Origin: Chloroflexota bacterium
Lineage (GTDB): Bacteria; Chloroflexota; Dehalococcoidia; SM23-28-2; RBG-16-64-32
Assembly: GCA_022574655.1 (NCBI GenBank)
Contig: JACZRQ010000003.1
Location: forward strand, 1 to 60,055
DNA length: 60,055 nucleotides
Direction of reading: 5' to 3'
A program made the translations under genes and the position numbers. The notes under the pieces were generated by a model. It was given only the letters and a program-made list of their open reading frames with translations. It was not told where the DNA came from and searched no databases. Below, in pieces: positions 44,215-54,892 of the stretch (positions within the stretch are counted from its first letter, which is position 1; every line of letters begins with the position of its first letter).

Positions 44215-45762
44215 GTGGAACCCCAATACATTCTCTCCATCGACCTCGGGACCACTGGTATAAAGGCCGCCTTGGTCGGCGACGGGGGCGAGATCGCAGC
44301 TTCGACCTCTCGCCCTGTTCAGACTATCCTCGTCCCGCCGGACGGTGCGGAGCAGGACGCTCAGGAGATCTGGGATGCGACGAAGAGCGCGATGCAGCAG
44401 GTGATACGAGACGCCTCGCGTCCCGCCGACGAGATTATCGGCGTCGCCGTAGCGAGTCAGTTTTCTTCTGTAGTGGCCGTGGATCGCTCTGGCCATCCCG
44501 TGATGAACCTCATCCTCTGGATGGATGGTCGCGGTGCTTCCTGCGCACGCGACATCTACGGCCGTCATCCCAAGGCGATCGCTACCTGGATCGATGTGCA
44601 CGGCGCTATGCCACTACCGTCCGGGAACGACTCACTATCACACATGCTTTGGGTGAAAGAGGAGCGGCCGGACGTCTACGAGCGAACCCACAAGTTTCTC
44701 GAGCCGATGGATTACCTAACGGCCCGGCTCACGGGCGAGTTCACAGCCAACGCCTGCACCGCCTTCATGATGGTTCTTACCGATAATCGCCAGCTTGATA
44801 ATGTGCGATACGACGAGACGCTGATCGAGATGTCCGGGATGGATCGTGACAAGCTGCCGGACCTCGTACCCGTCCTGTCGCCAGTCGGCGCCATACGGCC
44901 CGATGTCGCGGAAGAGGTTGGGCTCCCGCGCGGCGTACGAGTCCTCTCCGGTCTGAACGACACCCAGGCTGTCGCCGTTGGCGCTGGTACGTTTCGGGCG
45001 GGCAACGGCGGAGTCAACATTGGCACCACCAGTCAGGTGCTCGTCCACGTTGCCCACAAAGCCTCTGATCTTGAGCATTCGATCGTTAGCAGCCCCAGCC
45101 CGATCCGCGGGAGTTATGTGGCTATTGCCGAGAACGGGATCGGCGCGAAAGCGCTGGATCACTTCCTGACCAACGTCATCTTCGCCAGTGATGCCCTCGG
45201 TGACCACCGTGCCGATGATATCTTTGGTCGAGTCGACAGCGTTGTGAAGGACTCACCGCCGGGGAGCGGGAGCCTGTTGTTCTTGCCCTGGCTGGCCGGA
45301 GCCCAGGCCCCCTCCTCGAATCCCAATGCCCGCGGCGGATTCCTCAACCTATCTCTCAACACCACGCGCGCCGACATGGTGCGATCAATCCTGGAGGGGG
45401 TCGCCTACAACCTGCGATGGCTGCTGCCCGCGGTCGAGAAGTTCGCCGGGAACGAATTCGAGCAGCTCCATTTCTCCGGCGGCGCAGCGCTCTCGGACGA
45501 ATGGTCTCAGATTCTCGCTGATGTCATGGACCGTCCGCTTCTTCAGCTTGAGGAACCTCGCCACATCATCACGAGGGCAACCGCCTTTCTTGCGTTTGAG
45601 CGCTTGGGGCTAGTGGAGATGTCGGATTTTCCGAAGATCTGTCGCGTCAAACGTTCCTATGAACCGCAACCTGAGAGGCGTCAAACCTATGACGACTTAT
45701 TCGAACAGTTCTTAGTTGCGTTCGATCGAAACAGGCCGATATTCGATTCACTCAACGCATAG
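44215..45762 (+). CDS. FGGY-family carbohydrate kinase (xylulokinase-like)
   Basis: GTG start; ILSIDLGTTGIKAALVG, FLEPMDYLTARLTGEF, SGLNDTQAVAVGAG, LHFSGGAALSDEWSQILADVMDRPL. Confidence 0.9.
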   Translation: MEPQYILSIDLGTTGIKAALVGDGGEIAASTSRPVQTILVPPDGAEQDAQEIWDATKSAMQQVIRDASRPADEIIGVAVASQFSSVVAVDRSGHPVMNLILWMDGRGASCARDIYGRHPKAIATWIDVHGAMPLPSGNDSLSHMLWVKEERPDVYERTHKFLEPMDYLTARLTGEFTANACTAFMMVLTDNRQLDNVRYDETLIEMSGMDRDKLPDLVPVLSPVGAIRPDVAEEVGLPRGVRVLSGLNDTQAVAVGAGTFRAGNGGVNIGTTSQVLVHVAHKASDLEHSIVSSPSPIRGSYVAIAENGIGAKALDHFLTNVIFASDALGDHRADDIFGRVDSVVKDSPPGSGSLLFLPWLAGAQAPSSNPNARGGFLNLSLNTTRADMVRSILEGVAYNLRWLLPAVEKFAGNEFEQLHFSGGAALSDEWSQILADVMDRPLLQLEEPRHIITRATAFLAFERLGLVEMSDFPKICRVKRSYEPQPERRQTYDDLFEQFLVAFDRNRPIFDSLNA

Positions 45763-45782
45763 CGTGAATAAGGAGGTGCAAT

Positions 45783-47180
45783 GTGGCGAGTAGCAGGAAT
45801 TACCCTTACGCGGAGCGTTACGGCGTGAACAGGCGCTTGCCGGACAAGGGCCGCCCCCGTGACGAGATCCTCAGCGAACTCCGCGAGATCGCCAAGGAAG
45901 AGGACTCGTTCTGGCAGACCGGCAAGTGTTCCGGAACCATGTACTGCGGCGATCTCGAGCACTACGCGTTCATGACCGAGGTCTTCGGTCTTTACTCACA
46001 TGTGAACGCACTGCAGCGCGACATGTGCCCGAGTGAAACACGCTTCGAGGGCGAAATCATCGCCATGACGCTTGATATGCTTCACGCGGAGGCAGCGGGC
46101 TCAGACGCGTCGCCTTGCGGCACAGTCACCTCCGGGGGCACGGATAGCATCCTTCACGCTCTTCTGGCGTACAGGGAGAAGTACCGGGAGGAGCGCGGCA
46201 TCACGCAGCCCCAGATCATCCTTCCCGAGACCGCCCACGCGGCCTTCCACAAAGGTGCACACCTGTTTGGCATCGAGGTCGTACAGGCGCCAATCGACCC
46301 GGAGACAACGCTGGTTGAGCTTGACTTCGTCCGAGACCACATAACCGACCGCACAATCGCGTTGATCGGTTCGGCCTGCAATTACGGCTACGGAACCATA
46401 GACCCGATTAGCGAACTCTCGGACCTGGCGTTGAAGCACGACATCGGTCTTCACGTCGATGGCTGCCTCGGAGGCTTCATACTCCCCTGGGGACAGGAGC
46501 TTGGATACGACATCCCAGTGTTCGATTTCCGCCTGCCCGGCGTGACGAGCATGTCAGCCGACACTCACAAGTACGGCTATGGTCCCAAGGGTGCCTCCGT
46601 CCTTGCCTTCCGCGATCACTCGTTGCGCGAGTATCTCTACTTCATGCTGCAAGACTGGTCCGGCGGGAAGTACATCTCCCCGGGCATCGCCGGAAGTCGG
46701 TCCGGTGGACTGCTCGCGGCGACCTGGTCGTCGATGGTGAGCCTCGGCCGCGAAGGCTACCTCAAGTACGCCAAGCGCATTTTCGAGACCTCGTTCGCCA
46801 TGCAGGATGCGGTTCGGCGTCACGGGGAACTTCGGATTATGGGCGAGCCTACGTTTTGTTTCTCGTTCACATCAGACGCCTTCGACATCTACCACGTGAA
46901 CGATTTCATGCGGGACCATGGTTGGCGGTTCAACGGTCAACAGCACCCCAACGCCATCCACATGTGCGTCACGCGTCCGCAGACGCAGCCCGGCCTCGTC
47001 GACACGTTCGCGAACGATCTCGCGGAAGCCGTCGAGTACGCGAAGAATCCGAAGACCGAGCGCCCGGTCACAGGCGCGATCTACGGAGGTCTTCCAAAGG
47101 GAGTACCCGCAATTCAGGAGGCGGTCAGGAAGACCATGGTAGAGATGCTCAACACCTTCCAGGGCGTTCCCGCCGAGTAG
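45783..47180 (+). CDS. PLP-dependent decarboxylase/aminotransferase-fold protein (sphingosine-1-phosphate lyase-like)
   Basis: GTVTSGGTDSILHALLAYRE, HVDGCLGGFILPWG, SMSADTHKYGYGPKGASVLAFRD (PLP lysine), AGSRSGGLLAATWSSMVSLG. Confidence 0.88.
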   Translation: MASSRNYPYAERYGVNRRLPDKGRPRDEILSELREIAKEEDSFWQTGKCSGTMYCGDLEHYAFMTEVFGLYSHVNALQRDMCPSETRFEGEIIAMTLDMLHAEAAGSDASPCGTVTSGGTDSILHALLAYREKYREERGITQPQIILPETAHAAFHKGAHLFGIEVVQAPIDPETTLVELDFVRDHITDRTIALIGSACNYGYGTIDPISELSDLALKHDIGLHVDGCLGGFILPWGQELGYDIPVFDFRLPGVTSMSADTHKYGYGPKGASVLAFRDHSLREYLYFMLQDWSGGKYISPGIAGSRSGGLLAATWSSMVSLGREGYLKYAKRIFETSFAMQDAVRRHGELRIMGEPTFCFSFTSDAFDIYHVNDFMRDHGWRFNGQQHPNAIHMCVTRPQTQPGLVDTFANDLAEAVEYAKNPKTERPVTGAIYGGLPKGVPAIQEAVRKTMVEMLNTFQGVPAE

Positions 47181-47227
47181 CATCGTCTGAAGGCCGGGAT
47201 CTTCGGATGAGTTGGGCCTGCTGATGG

Positions 47228-49906
47228 CTAGCTAGTCCGGCTGGCGGGGACTCGCCGCGTCTTCTTGCCGCCGGTTGTCAGCATCTTCGCGATCTGGTCC
47301 GCGGGGACCGCCTTACTGAACAGGAACCCCTGAAACTCGTCACACGGGTGGTCTTGCGCCGGCCCGGGATGCTCCTTGGGCCTTCGCAGAAACTCCAGCT
47401 GTTCTTCGGTCTCCACGCACTCCGCGATTACGGTCAGATCGATGCTGTGGCTGATCGCGACGATCGCGTTCACGAGCATGGCATCCACCGGATCCTCTGT
47501 TAAGCCGTTGATAAATGAGCCGTCGATCTTCACCGCGTCGATCGGAAGCTGTTTCAGATAGGCCAGCGAAGAGTGGCCTGTTCCGAAGTCGTCAATCGCG
47601 ATCTGAACACCTAGATTCCGCAGTGAATGTAGCGTCTCCACCGTGAAACTGATGTCAGTCATCGCCACGCCTTCTGTAAGCTCAAGCTGCAGGCGCTCCG
47701 GTGGCAAGCCCGTCTCCTCGAGGACCGCCATCACCGTCTCGGTCAGCGCTCGGTGCTCGAACTGCCTCGCCGATAGATTCACCGCGATGCGGATCGGAGG
47801 CACGCCAGCTCGTTCCCAGGCCATACCGTCCGTACATGCCTGCTCCAACACCCATTCGCCTAGGGGTAAGATCAGGCCCGAAGCCTCCGCCATCGGAATG
47901 AATTCGCCTGGTAACAGCAGGCCACGCTCGGGATGCATCCATCGCACAAGAGCTTCCACGCCTACGATTCTGCCCGTCGAGATCTCGACTTGAGGTTGGT
48001 AGTGCAGCACGAATTCCGACCCCTCGATCGCTCGTCGAAGGTCGCTTTCCAGCGCCAACCGTCGAGTGATCTGTTCGTTCATCTCCGGCGTATACAGCTC
48101 GAACGAGTTCCGGCCATGCTCCTTGGCTCGGTACATCGCGGTATCGGCGTTCCTGAGCAATGTGTCCGGGTCCCCGCCGTCGATCGGCGCTATGGTAACG
48201 CCGATGCTGGCAGATAGGTGGAATTCGCGGTTCGCCACCTTCCACGTCTTGTTCAACGCGCCGAGGATTCGCTGCGCGGCCTGACCGGCGGCCTCTGCAT
48301 CTGAGATATTCGGCAGAAGCAAGACAAACTCATCGCCGCCAAAGCGGGCCAGAGTGTCGCCCTCGCGAAGGAGTGACTGGAGACGCCGTGCCACCTTGCG
48401 AAGCAGCCGATCACCCCCCGCATGGCCGACCGTATCGTTGACGTCCTTGAAGTGATCGAGGTCCAGGAACATCACCGCTACCAACTCTCCAGAGCGGCGT
48501 GCCGCCGCGACTGCCTGCTTCAGCCTGTCTACGAACAAAGTTCGGTTGGGCAGGCCGGAGAGACCATCGTGATACGCAAGGTGTCTGATGGTCTTTTCTG
48601 CCCGCTTGCGCTCTGTGATGTCGACCAGCACAGCCACGATGCCTTCCACGGTGCCATCAGCGCTTCGCAGCGGTGCCGTCGACACCGCAACGTCGATTAG
48701 CTCTCCGGACTTCGTCTGGCGCTGAGTTTCCACGGCCGTGAACGCACGGCCACTTGAGACCCTCTCCCTCAATTCTTCGAATTCATCCTTTCCGGCAACT
48801 GGCACGATCGGATATGGCTGGCCAACGATCTCTTCTCGTTTCCAGCCGAACATCTCTTCCGCTGTGTCATTCCAGATCGATACGTTCAGATCGAGGTCGC
48901 ATGCCATGATTGCCACCGGCGACGCAGCGATCAACGCTTCAAGCGTGTCGGCCGTCTGTCTCAACTCTTCCTGCGCGCTCTTTCGTTCGGCCATCTCCGT
49001 CCGCAGTTCGGCGTTCACCTGGGACAGCTTCTCCGTGCGCTCTACGACGCGTGACTCAAGCGACTCGTTCAGCGATTGCAGTTCCCCACGTGCGTGTTCC
49101 AGATCTCGGTTTCGAGCGACCAGCGTCTCAGTCATCTGGTTGAGATCGCTCGCGAGTGAGCGGACCTCCTCTGGCCCTGAGACCTCGATCCGCCTCTCGA
49201 GATCGCCCGCTGCGATCGCGCGGGCACCTTTTCGCAGAGACGTGAGCGGACGGACCAGCACCCACACCAGCGCGGCCATCGCCAGGCCCCCGGAAGCAAG
49301 ACCGAGAATTCCAAGCGCGAGCGTAATGACGAGTGTTGTACTTAATGCGCTATCTAGCCGAGATCTCTCCTCAGTCACCGCTCCCCGTTCAAGTAGGGCC
49401 GCCTGTTTCAGCCCCTCTACAATCTCTTCCGCCAGAGGGGTCAGTTGCTGCTGTGCAGCTCCAAGCGCGCGGAGATCTCCCGTGATGAACGCCTTTGCAC
49501 TGCTCGATGCAGTTTCGTCGAACGCCTCTATGTCGGAGATCGCTTTGTCGATCGCCTTCGCGTCATCAAGACGGCCCTGCGCCATGATGATCTCTCTGGC
49601 CTCGATAAGATCATCCTGCGCTAGCTGAATCGACGAGTCGTAACCAAATATGCGCGAAGGGTTTCCGTTGAGTATCAACGCTGCAAGCGATCCCGTAGCG
49701 TCGAGAAAGTCTCCTCGCGCTCTCTCGATGGCGCTGGCCGATCTGGACTGAGCTTCAAGCGAACTTAGCTGCGATTGACTGTCACGAGTGCGCAGCACGC
49801 CGACCGTCGCCGACGCGCCGAGAACAAGCACGAGCAGAGCAACGATAAATACGGCCCACGCTCTCGCGGAGCCGTTGAAAGACGTAATTGAACGAGCCAG
49901 ATTCAC
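47228..49906 (-). CDS. Membrane HAMP-PAS-GGDEF-EAL protein (diguanylate cyclase/phosphodiesterase)
   Basis: N-term TM, HAMP, PAS (ALIAASPVAIMACDLDLNVSIWNDTAEEMFGW), RFGGDEFVLLLP, GVEALVRWMHPERG. Confidence 0.94.
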   Translation of the reverse strand: MNLARSITSFNGSARAWAVFIVALLVLVLGASATVGVLRTRDSQSQLSSLEAQSRSASAIERARGDFLDATGSLAALILNGNPSRIFGYDSSIQLAQDDLIEAREIIMAQGRLDDAKAIDKAISDIEAFDETASSSAKAFITGDLRALGAAQQQLTPLAEEIVEGLKQAALLERGAVTEERSRLDSALSTTLVITLALGILGLASGGLAMAALVWVLVRPLTSLRKGARAIAAGDLERRIEVSGPEEVRSLASDLNQMTETLVARNRDLEHARGELQSLNESLESRVVERTEKLSQVNAELRTEMAERKSAQEELRQTADTLEALIAASPVAIMACDLDLNVSIWNDTAEEMFGWKREEIVGQPYPIVPVAGKDEFEELRERVSSGRAFTAVETQRQTKSGELIDVAVSTAPLRSADGTVEGIVAVLVDITERKRAEKTIRHLAYHDGLSGLPNRTLFVDRLKQAVAAARRSGELVAVMFLDLDHFKDVNDTVGHAGGDRLLRKVARRLQSLLREGDTLARFGGDEFVLLLPNISDAEAAGQAAQRILGALNKTWKVANREFHLSASIGVTIAPIDGGDPDTLLRNADTAMYRAKEHGRNSFELYTPEMNEQITRRLALESDLRRAIEGSEFVLHYQPQVEISTGRIVGVEALVRWMHPERGLLLPGEFIPMAEASGLILPLGEWVLEQACTDGMAWERAGVPPIRIAVNLSARQFEHRALTETVMAVLEETGLPPERLQLELTEGVAMTDISFTVETLHSLRNLGVQIAIDDFGTGHSSLAYLKQLPIDAVKIDGSFINGLTEDPVDAMLVNAIVAISHSIDLTVIAECVETEEQLEFLRRPKEHPGPAQDHPCDEFQGFLFSKAVPADQIAKMLTTGGKKTRRVPASRTS

Positions 49907-50055
49907 TCTTACACCACTTCATAGGGATAGAGATGCGTGAGCGTCCTCTCGTTACAGCTTTTCGCTCGGTTTCAGACGCCGTATATTGGTTGCTCTATGT
50001 CATGAGTTTGATGCAACGATTCTGGCGATTGCTGTCGGTCAGGGTGCGTCAGACC

Positions 50056-50745
50056 TTACAGCAACGTTAGCCAATTGACGAAGGTCGTACTCGCTTCCTC
50101 CCACACGTCCTGTCGCGTCCGGCCGCTGGACTTAGCCACGTTGAAACCGTGGTCCGCGTGATCGAGGATGTGGACCGTCGATGACGACAACGGCGTGGCG
50201 GCTGTTCGAAGCTCCTCTGGCGAGGCGAATGCGCCCCGGCTACCCGAGCAGAACAGAGTTGGCATCGCGATCCGCGGAATGTGCTCGTCGCGTCTCTTGT
50301 CCGGCCTGCCCGGTGGATGAAGCGGGTACGCGAATAGGGCAAGTCCATCGACTTCAAATCCGTCCGCGACTATCTGGGATGCGATACGGCCGCCCATAGA
50401 TCTACCGCCGATAACCACCCGATCAGTCGTTTCCGAACCTACATTCCCCGCGACGGTGACCCACGTCGCCTCGAGCACTTTCGGTTGATCGGGGCCTCGT
50501 TTCCCAGCCTCTTGGAACGGAAACTGGAATCTCCAGCAGACGATTCCTGCGCTCGCTAGCGTACGGCAAGCGAACGTACCAAACGGATCGTGCACGTTGG
50601 ATCCCGCACCCGGCGCGTAGATAAACGTCCAACCTTCGTTGGCTCTGGCTGCACTCTCGGTTCTGATCGCGGATATCGAGTCGCCGCTCGCCAGCTCTAT
50701 CCGGAGGTCGTGCTCTTTCAACCGGGTCCCAGGGTTTCTCGTCAT
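50056..50745 (-). CDS. Alpha/beta hydrolase (dienelactone hydrolase/KANL3-Tex30-like)
   Basis: FIYAPGAGSNVHDPFGT, VIGGRSMGGRIASQIVAD, LFCSGSRGAFASPEEL, ILDHADHGFNV. Confidence 0.85.
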   Translation of the reverse strand: MTRNPGTRLKEHDLRIELASGDSISAIRTESAARANEGWTFIYAPGAGSNVHDPFGTFACRTLASAGIVCWRFQFPFQEAGKRGPDQPKVLEATWVTVAGNVGSETTDRVVIGGRSMGGRIASQIVADGFEVDGLALFAYPLHPPGRPDKRRDEHIPRIAMPTLFCSGSRGAFASPEELRTAATPLSSSTVHILDHADHGFNVAKSSGRTRQDVWEEASTTFVNWLTLL

Positions 50746-50897
50746 CTCCTACCTCGGTTCTGAAATCGTAATCGGACTGTAACTACTGCCACAGATGCGG
50801 ACGCTCGCTGGTGCTGGGTTCATCAACATCGATTGGTCTGGTCGTACCTTAGCTACGCTGCCTTTCTCGCTGCCCCTTCGGTCGCAGAGCCCGTTGA

Positions 50898-51650
50898 CTA
50901 AAGCTCGAGACGGGCGTAAATACCCAGGTGGTCCGACGGGAAGAGGTCGGGATCATCCGCCGCGGGCTCGTCGAACGCCAATCCCGCGTCGAGTATGCGG
51001 AACTCCTCCGACACGTAAATGTAGTCCAGCGTCCCGTGCGGCGAATCATCGTAGGTGTTGACCGGCGTCGGCCAGGTCTTCTCGGGCTCTCCGCCGTGTA
51101 CTGCCTCGAAGGCAGACCGGAAGCGGCTCTTCATCATCGCGACCCCCGGTTCATTGATGTACGAGTTGAAGTCGCCCGCGATTACGGTCGGTAGCTTCCG
51201 CTCATCGCGGTCAAGCCACGCCAACAGATATTCGAGTTGCTGGAGGCGTTCCTGAACAGCCTCCGGCGGGTGGTGGAGGTGTGTGTTCACGAACGCGAAT
51301 CTCCCCGAATCCGTCTGGAAGATGATCCGCTGGGCCGTTCGGTCGTAACTCATCAGGTCCAGGATTTCGTGTTCAGCCACTTCGAGCCGAGACAACGTCC
51401 CGAGGCCGTGGACACTCGCGTACTTACCGGGGCTAGCGACATGTTTGATGCGGTAGTGTGGCCGCTCCTGCAGCCGTTTGTTGATCTGGCGGCTGATCCA
51501 CATCCCCTGATCGAGGTCGAGGTCCACTTCCTGAAATGCGATCGTGTCGGGGGCGAGCGCTTCTAGCTGGTCGATGACCAACGGCGCACGCCGTTCCCAT
51601 TCGCCCATCCGGTTGAACAGGTTGAGCGTTGCCAGCTTTATCTCGGTCAT
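50898..51650 (-). CDS. Endonuclease/exonuclease/phosphatase (EEP) superfamily protein
   Basis: LATLNLFNRMGEWERR, IAFQEVDL, VIAGDFNSYINEPG, LDYIYVSEEFRI, FPSDHLGIYARL. Confidence 0.9.
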   Translation of the reverse strand: MTEIKLATLNLFNRMGEWERRAPLVIDQLEALAPDTIAFQEVDLDLDQGMWISRQINKRLQERPHYRIKHVASPGKYASVHGLGTLSRLEVAEHEILDLMSYDRTAQRIIFQTDSGRFAFVNTHLHHPPEAVQERLQQLEYLLAWLDRDERKLPTVIAGDFNSYINEPGVAMMKSRFRSAFEAVHGGEPEKTWPTPVNTYDDSPHGTLDYIYVSEEFRILDAGLAFDEPAADDPDLFPSDHLGIYARLEL

Positions 51651-54600
51651 AACCCCGCCTCCAGACGTTCCTTCGCCAAACGCGACAACTCCGCCGGTTC
51701 GCCGGGCGAGCGTTCGACATTCGGGCTGACGAATACGTAGTTTACGTTGGAGACCGTCAGTCTCGTCGCTGTCTCAATTCCCAACACATAGAGCCCCGCC
51801 TGTAGTCTGTACTGGTCGAGTCGCGCGTCGATCTCGCTCTCGTTCACCCGGTCCGTCTTCCAGTCCACGATCTCGATCCCGTCAGGACCCTCGATGAGTA
51901 AGTCAACGAACCCTTCGACGGTGGTCCCATCGATGTCCAAGCCGAATGGCACCTCTCTCAGCGCACGGGTGGCCCTCCGCGCTCTCTCAGCCGCCCGAGA
52001 ACGTAAGGCTCGCCGCACCAACGTTCCGACCTCGTCGGCGCGATCGGGGACTGCCTCCGCGACCGCTTCAGCCCTCGCGAACGCCTTGATCGTCTCTTCA
52101 TCCGCATCCCAGGGAACGCTCTGAATCGCGGCGTGGACGGCGCGTCCCAATCGTGTACCGCCGCGTCCTCGCGCCCACGGCTCGGAATCCTCCTCACGCG
52201 AATGTTCGATGAGAGCCGTTGCACTCGTGTACGTTCGTCGGCGCGATCGCTCGACTAGCGCAGCCCTCTCTTCTTTGAAATCGCTCGGTGATGCGGGAGG
52301 GTCTACTTTGAGTTGGTCTAGCGGACTCGCATCGAAGGTGAGGCTCGTTGCGGATGGCGTCAATTTCTGGGCCAGCTCTCGGGCGCCCGCATCAATCAAT
52401 CGCTCAGCGCCGGAGCTTCTCCGCGAACTCTTCCGGTGATACAGCGACACCACCAGATGGTCCCGGGCCCGAGTCGCGCCCACGTAGAGCAGGCGCGCGT
52501 ATTCCGCTTCTTCGTGCTTGCCCTCTTGCTCATTCAGGCGGTCCACTGGACCGAGCTCGAAGCGCGATCCGCGATACTTCGTGCCAATGCAGACAGCGGC
52601 TTCACCTTTCGCTCGATCGACTGCGTACGTGCTCGCCCGGTCGCGTGGATACCATGAGAGACCTGCCAGAAAAACAATCGGGAACTCCAGACCTTTGGCG
52701 CCGTGGATCGTCGTGATCCTGACGGCATCCTCATCATCATCAAGTGCCGCCGCCTCGTTGTCTAGGATCCTCCCCTCTGATCGGTTTTCCAACCAACGGA
52801 TGAAAGCGCGCAGGCTCATCGGTCCCGCCGCTTCGAACCTTCGCGCCTGATCGACTAGGAACCGCACTCGCCGGAAACTGTTCCGGTCGCCCGCATCCAG
52901 AATGCCGATCTCGACGATCCCCCGTTCCGAGGCAAACCTCTCTACGACTGATGCCAAGGAGCCGTCGTGACGCCCTTGATGATAATCGGCGAGTATCCGT
53001 AGCCCCTCTGCGACGGGTCCTTCGCGATCGTCGAGCCCACCTCCCAAGTAGTTGAACCTGCCACCGTCTGCGCGGAATCGCGCGAGGTCGAGGTCAGAGC
53101 ACGTGAAGGCAGGGCTGCGCAGGGCCGCCACAATCGCGACCTCGTCGGCCGGGTCGTCTATCGCCGTAAGGCAGTTCGTCAGATCGCGCACCTCCTGCGT
53201 GCGGTAAACGAGGCTGCCACCCTCGACTCGGTACGGTACGCCCGCCGACAACAACGTACGCTCCAACGCGGGAAGTATGCCTCGAGTCGGAATCAACACG
53301 GCAATATCGGAGAGTCGCGCGCTCCGCACGGACCCGTCTCGATCAACGACCTCCCAGCCCTCCTTCAGTACCGCCAGGCACTGCGCCGTCAACGCCTGTG
53401 CCTCGACCTCGCGTACCTCTCGAGCGTTTCCGGGCGACTCGTCTCCCAGCCAGGCGATTCCCGGCCCCGACAGTTCTTGCGTCCGAAAAGGCTCAATGTT
53501 GGCGTATGCAGGTTGCACTTCCGGGTTAGTTCCCTCACCGATCATCTTTCCGAATACCGGATTCAGCCACTCGAGCAGCGCTGGCCGCGATCGGCGGTTT
53601 AGCGCAAGCTGCGGGAACCTGCTACCCTCGCGCCCGAACTGTTCACGTGCCTGTGAATAGACCGCCATGTCGGCCCGCCTGAAGCGATAGATCGATTGCT
53701 TTGGGTCTCCTACGACGAACAACCTGCCCGGCTCAATCTTGCCCGAATCCGGGTCCGTAGCGAACGACAGCGCGATCTCTACCTGCAGCGGGTCCGTGTC
53801 CTGAAACTCGTCGATCAACATAGCCTCGTAACGGCTGCGGAGGCTGCGAACTGCCTGCGCGTCGTCACGCAGGAGGTCACGGACGCGCACGATCAAGTCG
53901 TCGAATGTGAGCGTGCCACGCCTCCCGCGCTCGCGAGCATCCTCTGCGACGAAGCGGACGATCATCGGGATCACGTCAGCGAGGGCAGAGGCCCTCGCAT
54001 CCCTAAGCGTCTGCTTGAGCTCCTCACAGATCGCGCTACACCCGTGGATGACCGCGTTTCTTACAGCTCCGCCACCCCACGCCGCCGCCGAGCTGACCTT
54101 CCATCTCGTCTCCAGCGTCACGGCCCCAGCCGCGAGCGCTGCCTCACGGTCGTCGAGTTGACGATCGATGCTTTCGACGAGAGCGAGGAGCGCTTCTGCC
54201 TTGAGCCGGAGGCGATCATCCGGCTCCGCACGATCAAGGCCCAGCTCTTCAAGGCTTCGTCTCATGGCGGAAACATCCGGCCACCTTGGCTCAGGCGCTT
54301 CAGGCAGATCACGTTCGAGCCGGGGCGCCAGCTCCTGCCGCGAACTCAACTCCGATGCCAGCGCCTCGATCTCCCAGGTCGCTAACCCCAGCGCCAGCGC
54401 GCGATCGATCGCCTTCGTCGAGTCCAGATCAGCGGCCTCGGCCTCAAGGAAGAATCGCCATCGCTCCTGGAAACGCCTTTCCGCCAGCACTTCGTCCTGT
54501 ACGTCGAACGAAGGATCGATGCGAGCCTCCGCCGCATGTCGGTGAAGGAGAGCCTGGCAGAACGAGTGGATCGTGGAGATCTGCGCACGGTCCAACGAGG

Positions 54601-54892
54601 AAATCGCCGTCTGGATGACACTTTCCTTATCGGGCGTCTCGAGGAGTTGGGACTCGAGTCCGGTCCTGACTCGCTCTCGTAACTCCGCTGCCGCTCGATC
54701 CGTAAACGTTATCGCGACGATCCGTTCGATCGACCGGCCGCTCAACACGAGGGACACAACGCGATCGACGAGAGCGCTCGTCTTGCCCGTTCCCGCCCCA
54801 GCTTGGACGAATAACGTTTCGTCGAGCGCCTCGCGGATCGTTTCACGCGCCTCCCTGTCACGAATGTGGGGCTCTATGCTGTGCGGCGTCAT
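51647..54892 (-). CDS. UvrD/AddA-like helicase-nuclease
   Basis: LFVQAGAGTGKTSALVDRV, EAMLIDEFQDTDPLQ, GDPKQSIYRFRRAD, VRITTIHGAKGLEFPIVFLAGL, C-term nuclease EGFVDLLIEGPDGIEIVDWKTDRV. Confidence 0.93.
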   Translation of the reverse strand: MTPHSIEPHIRDREARETIREALDETLFVQAGAGTGKTSALVDRVVSLVLSGRSIERIVAITFTDRAAAELRERVRTGLESQLLETPDKESVIQTAISSLDRAQISTIHSFCQALLHRHAAEARIDPSFDVQDEVLAERRFQERWRFFLEAEAADLDSTKAIDRALALGLATWEIEALASELSSRQELAPRLERDLPEAPEPRWPDVSAMRRSLEELGLDRAEPDDRLRLKAEALLALVESIDRQLDDREAALAAGAVTLETRWKVSSAAAWGGGAVRNAVIHGCSAICEELKQTLRDARASALADVIPMIVRFVAEDARERGRRGTLTFDDLIVRVRDLLRDDAQAVRSLRSRYEAMLIDEFQDTDPLQVEIALSFATDPDSGKIEPGRLFVVGDPKQSIYRFRRADMAVYSQAREQFGREGSRFPQLALNRRSRPALLEWLNPVFGKMIGEGTNPEVQPAYANIEPFRTQELSGPGIAWLGDESPGNAREVREVEAQALTAQCLAVLKEGWEVVDRDGSVRSARLSDIAVLIPTRGILPALERTLLSAGVPYRVEGGSLVYRTQEVRDLTNCLTAIDDPADEVAIVAALRSPAFTCSDLDLARFRADGGRFNYLGGGLDDREGPVAEGLRILADYHQGRHDGSLASVVERFASERGIVEIGILDAGDRNSFRRVRFLVDQARRFEAAGPMSLRAFIRWLENRSEGRILDNEAAALDDDEDAVRITTIHGAKGLEFPIVFLAGLSWYPRDRASTYAVDRAKGEAAVCIGTKYRGSRFELGPVDRLNEQEGKHEEAEYARLLYVGATRARDHLVVSLYHRKSSRRSSGAERLIDAGARELAQKLTPSATSLTFDASPLDQLKVDPPASPSDFKEERAALVERSRRRTYTSATALIEHSREEDSEPWARGRGGTRLGRAVHAAIQSVPWDADEETIKAFARAEAVAEAVPDRADEVGTLVRRALRSRAAERARRATRALREVPFGLDIDGTTVEGFVDLLIEGPDGIEIVDWKTDRVNESEIDARLDQYRLQAGLYVLGIETATRLTVSNVNYVFVSPNVERSPGEPAELSRLAKERLEAGL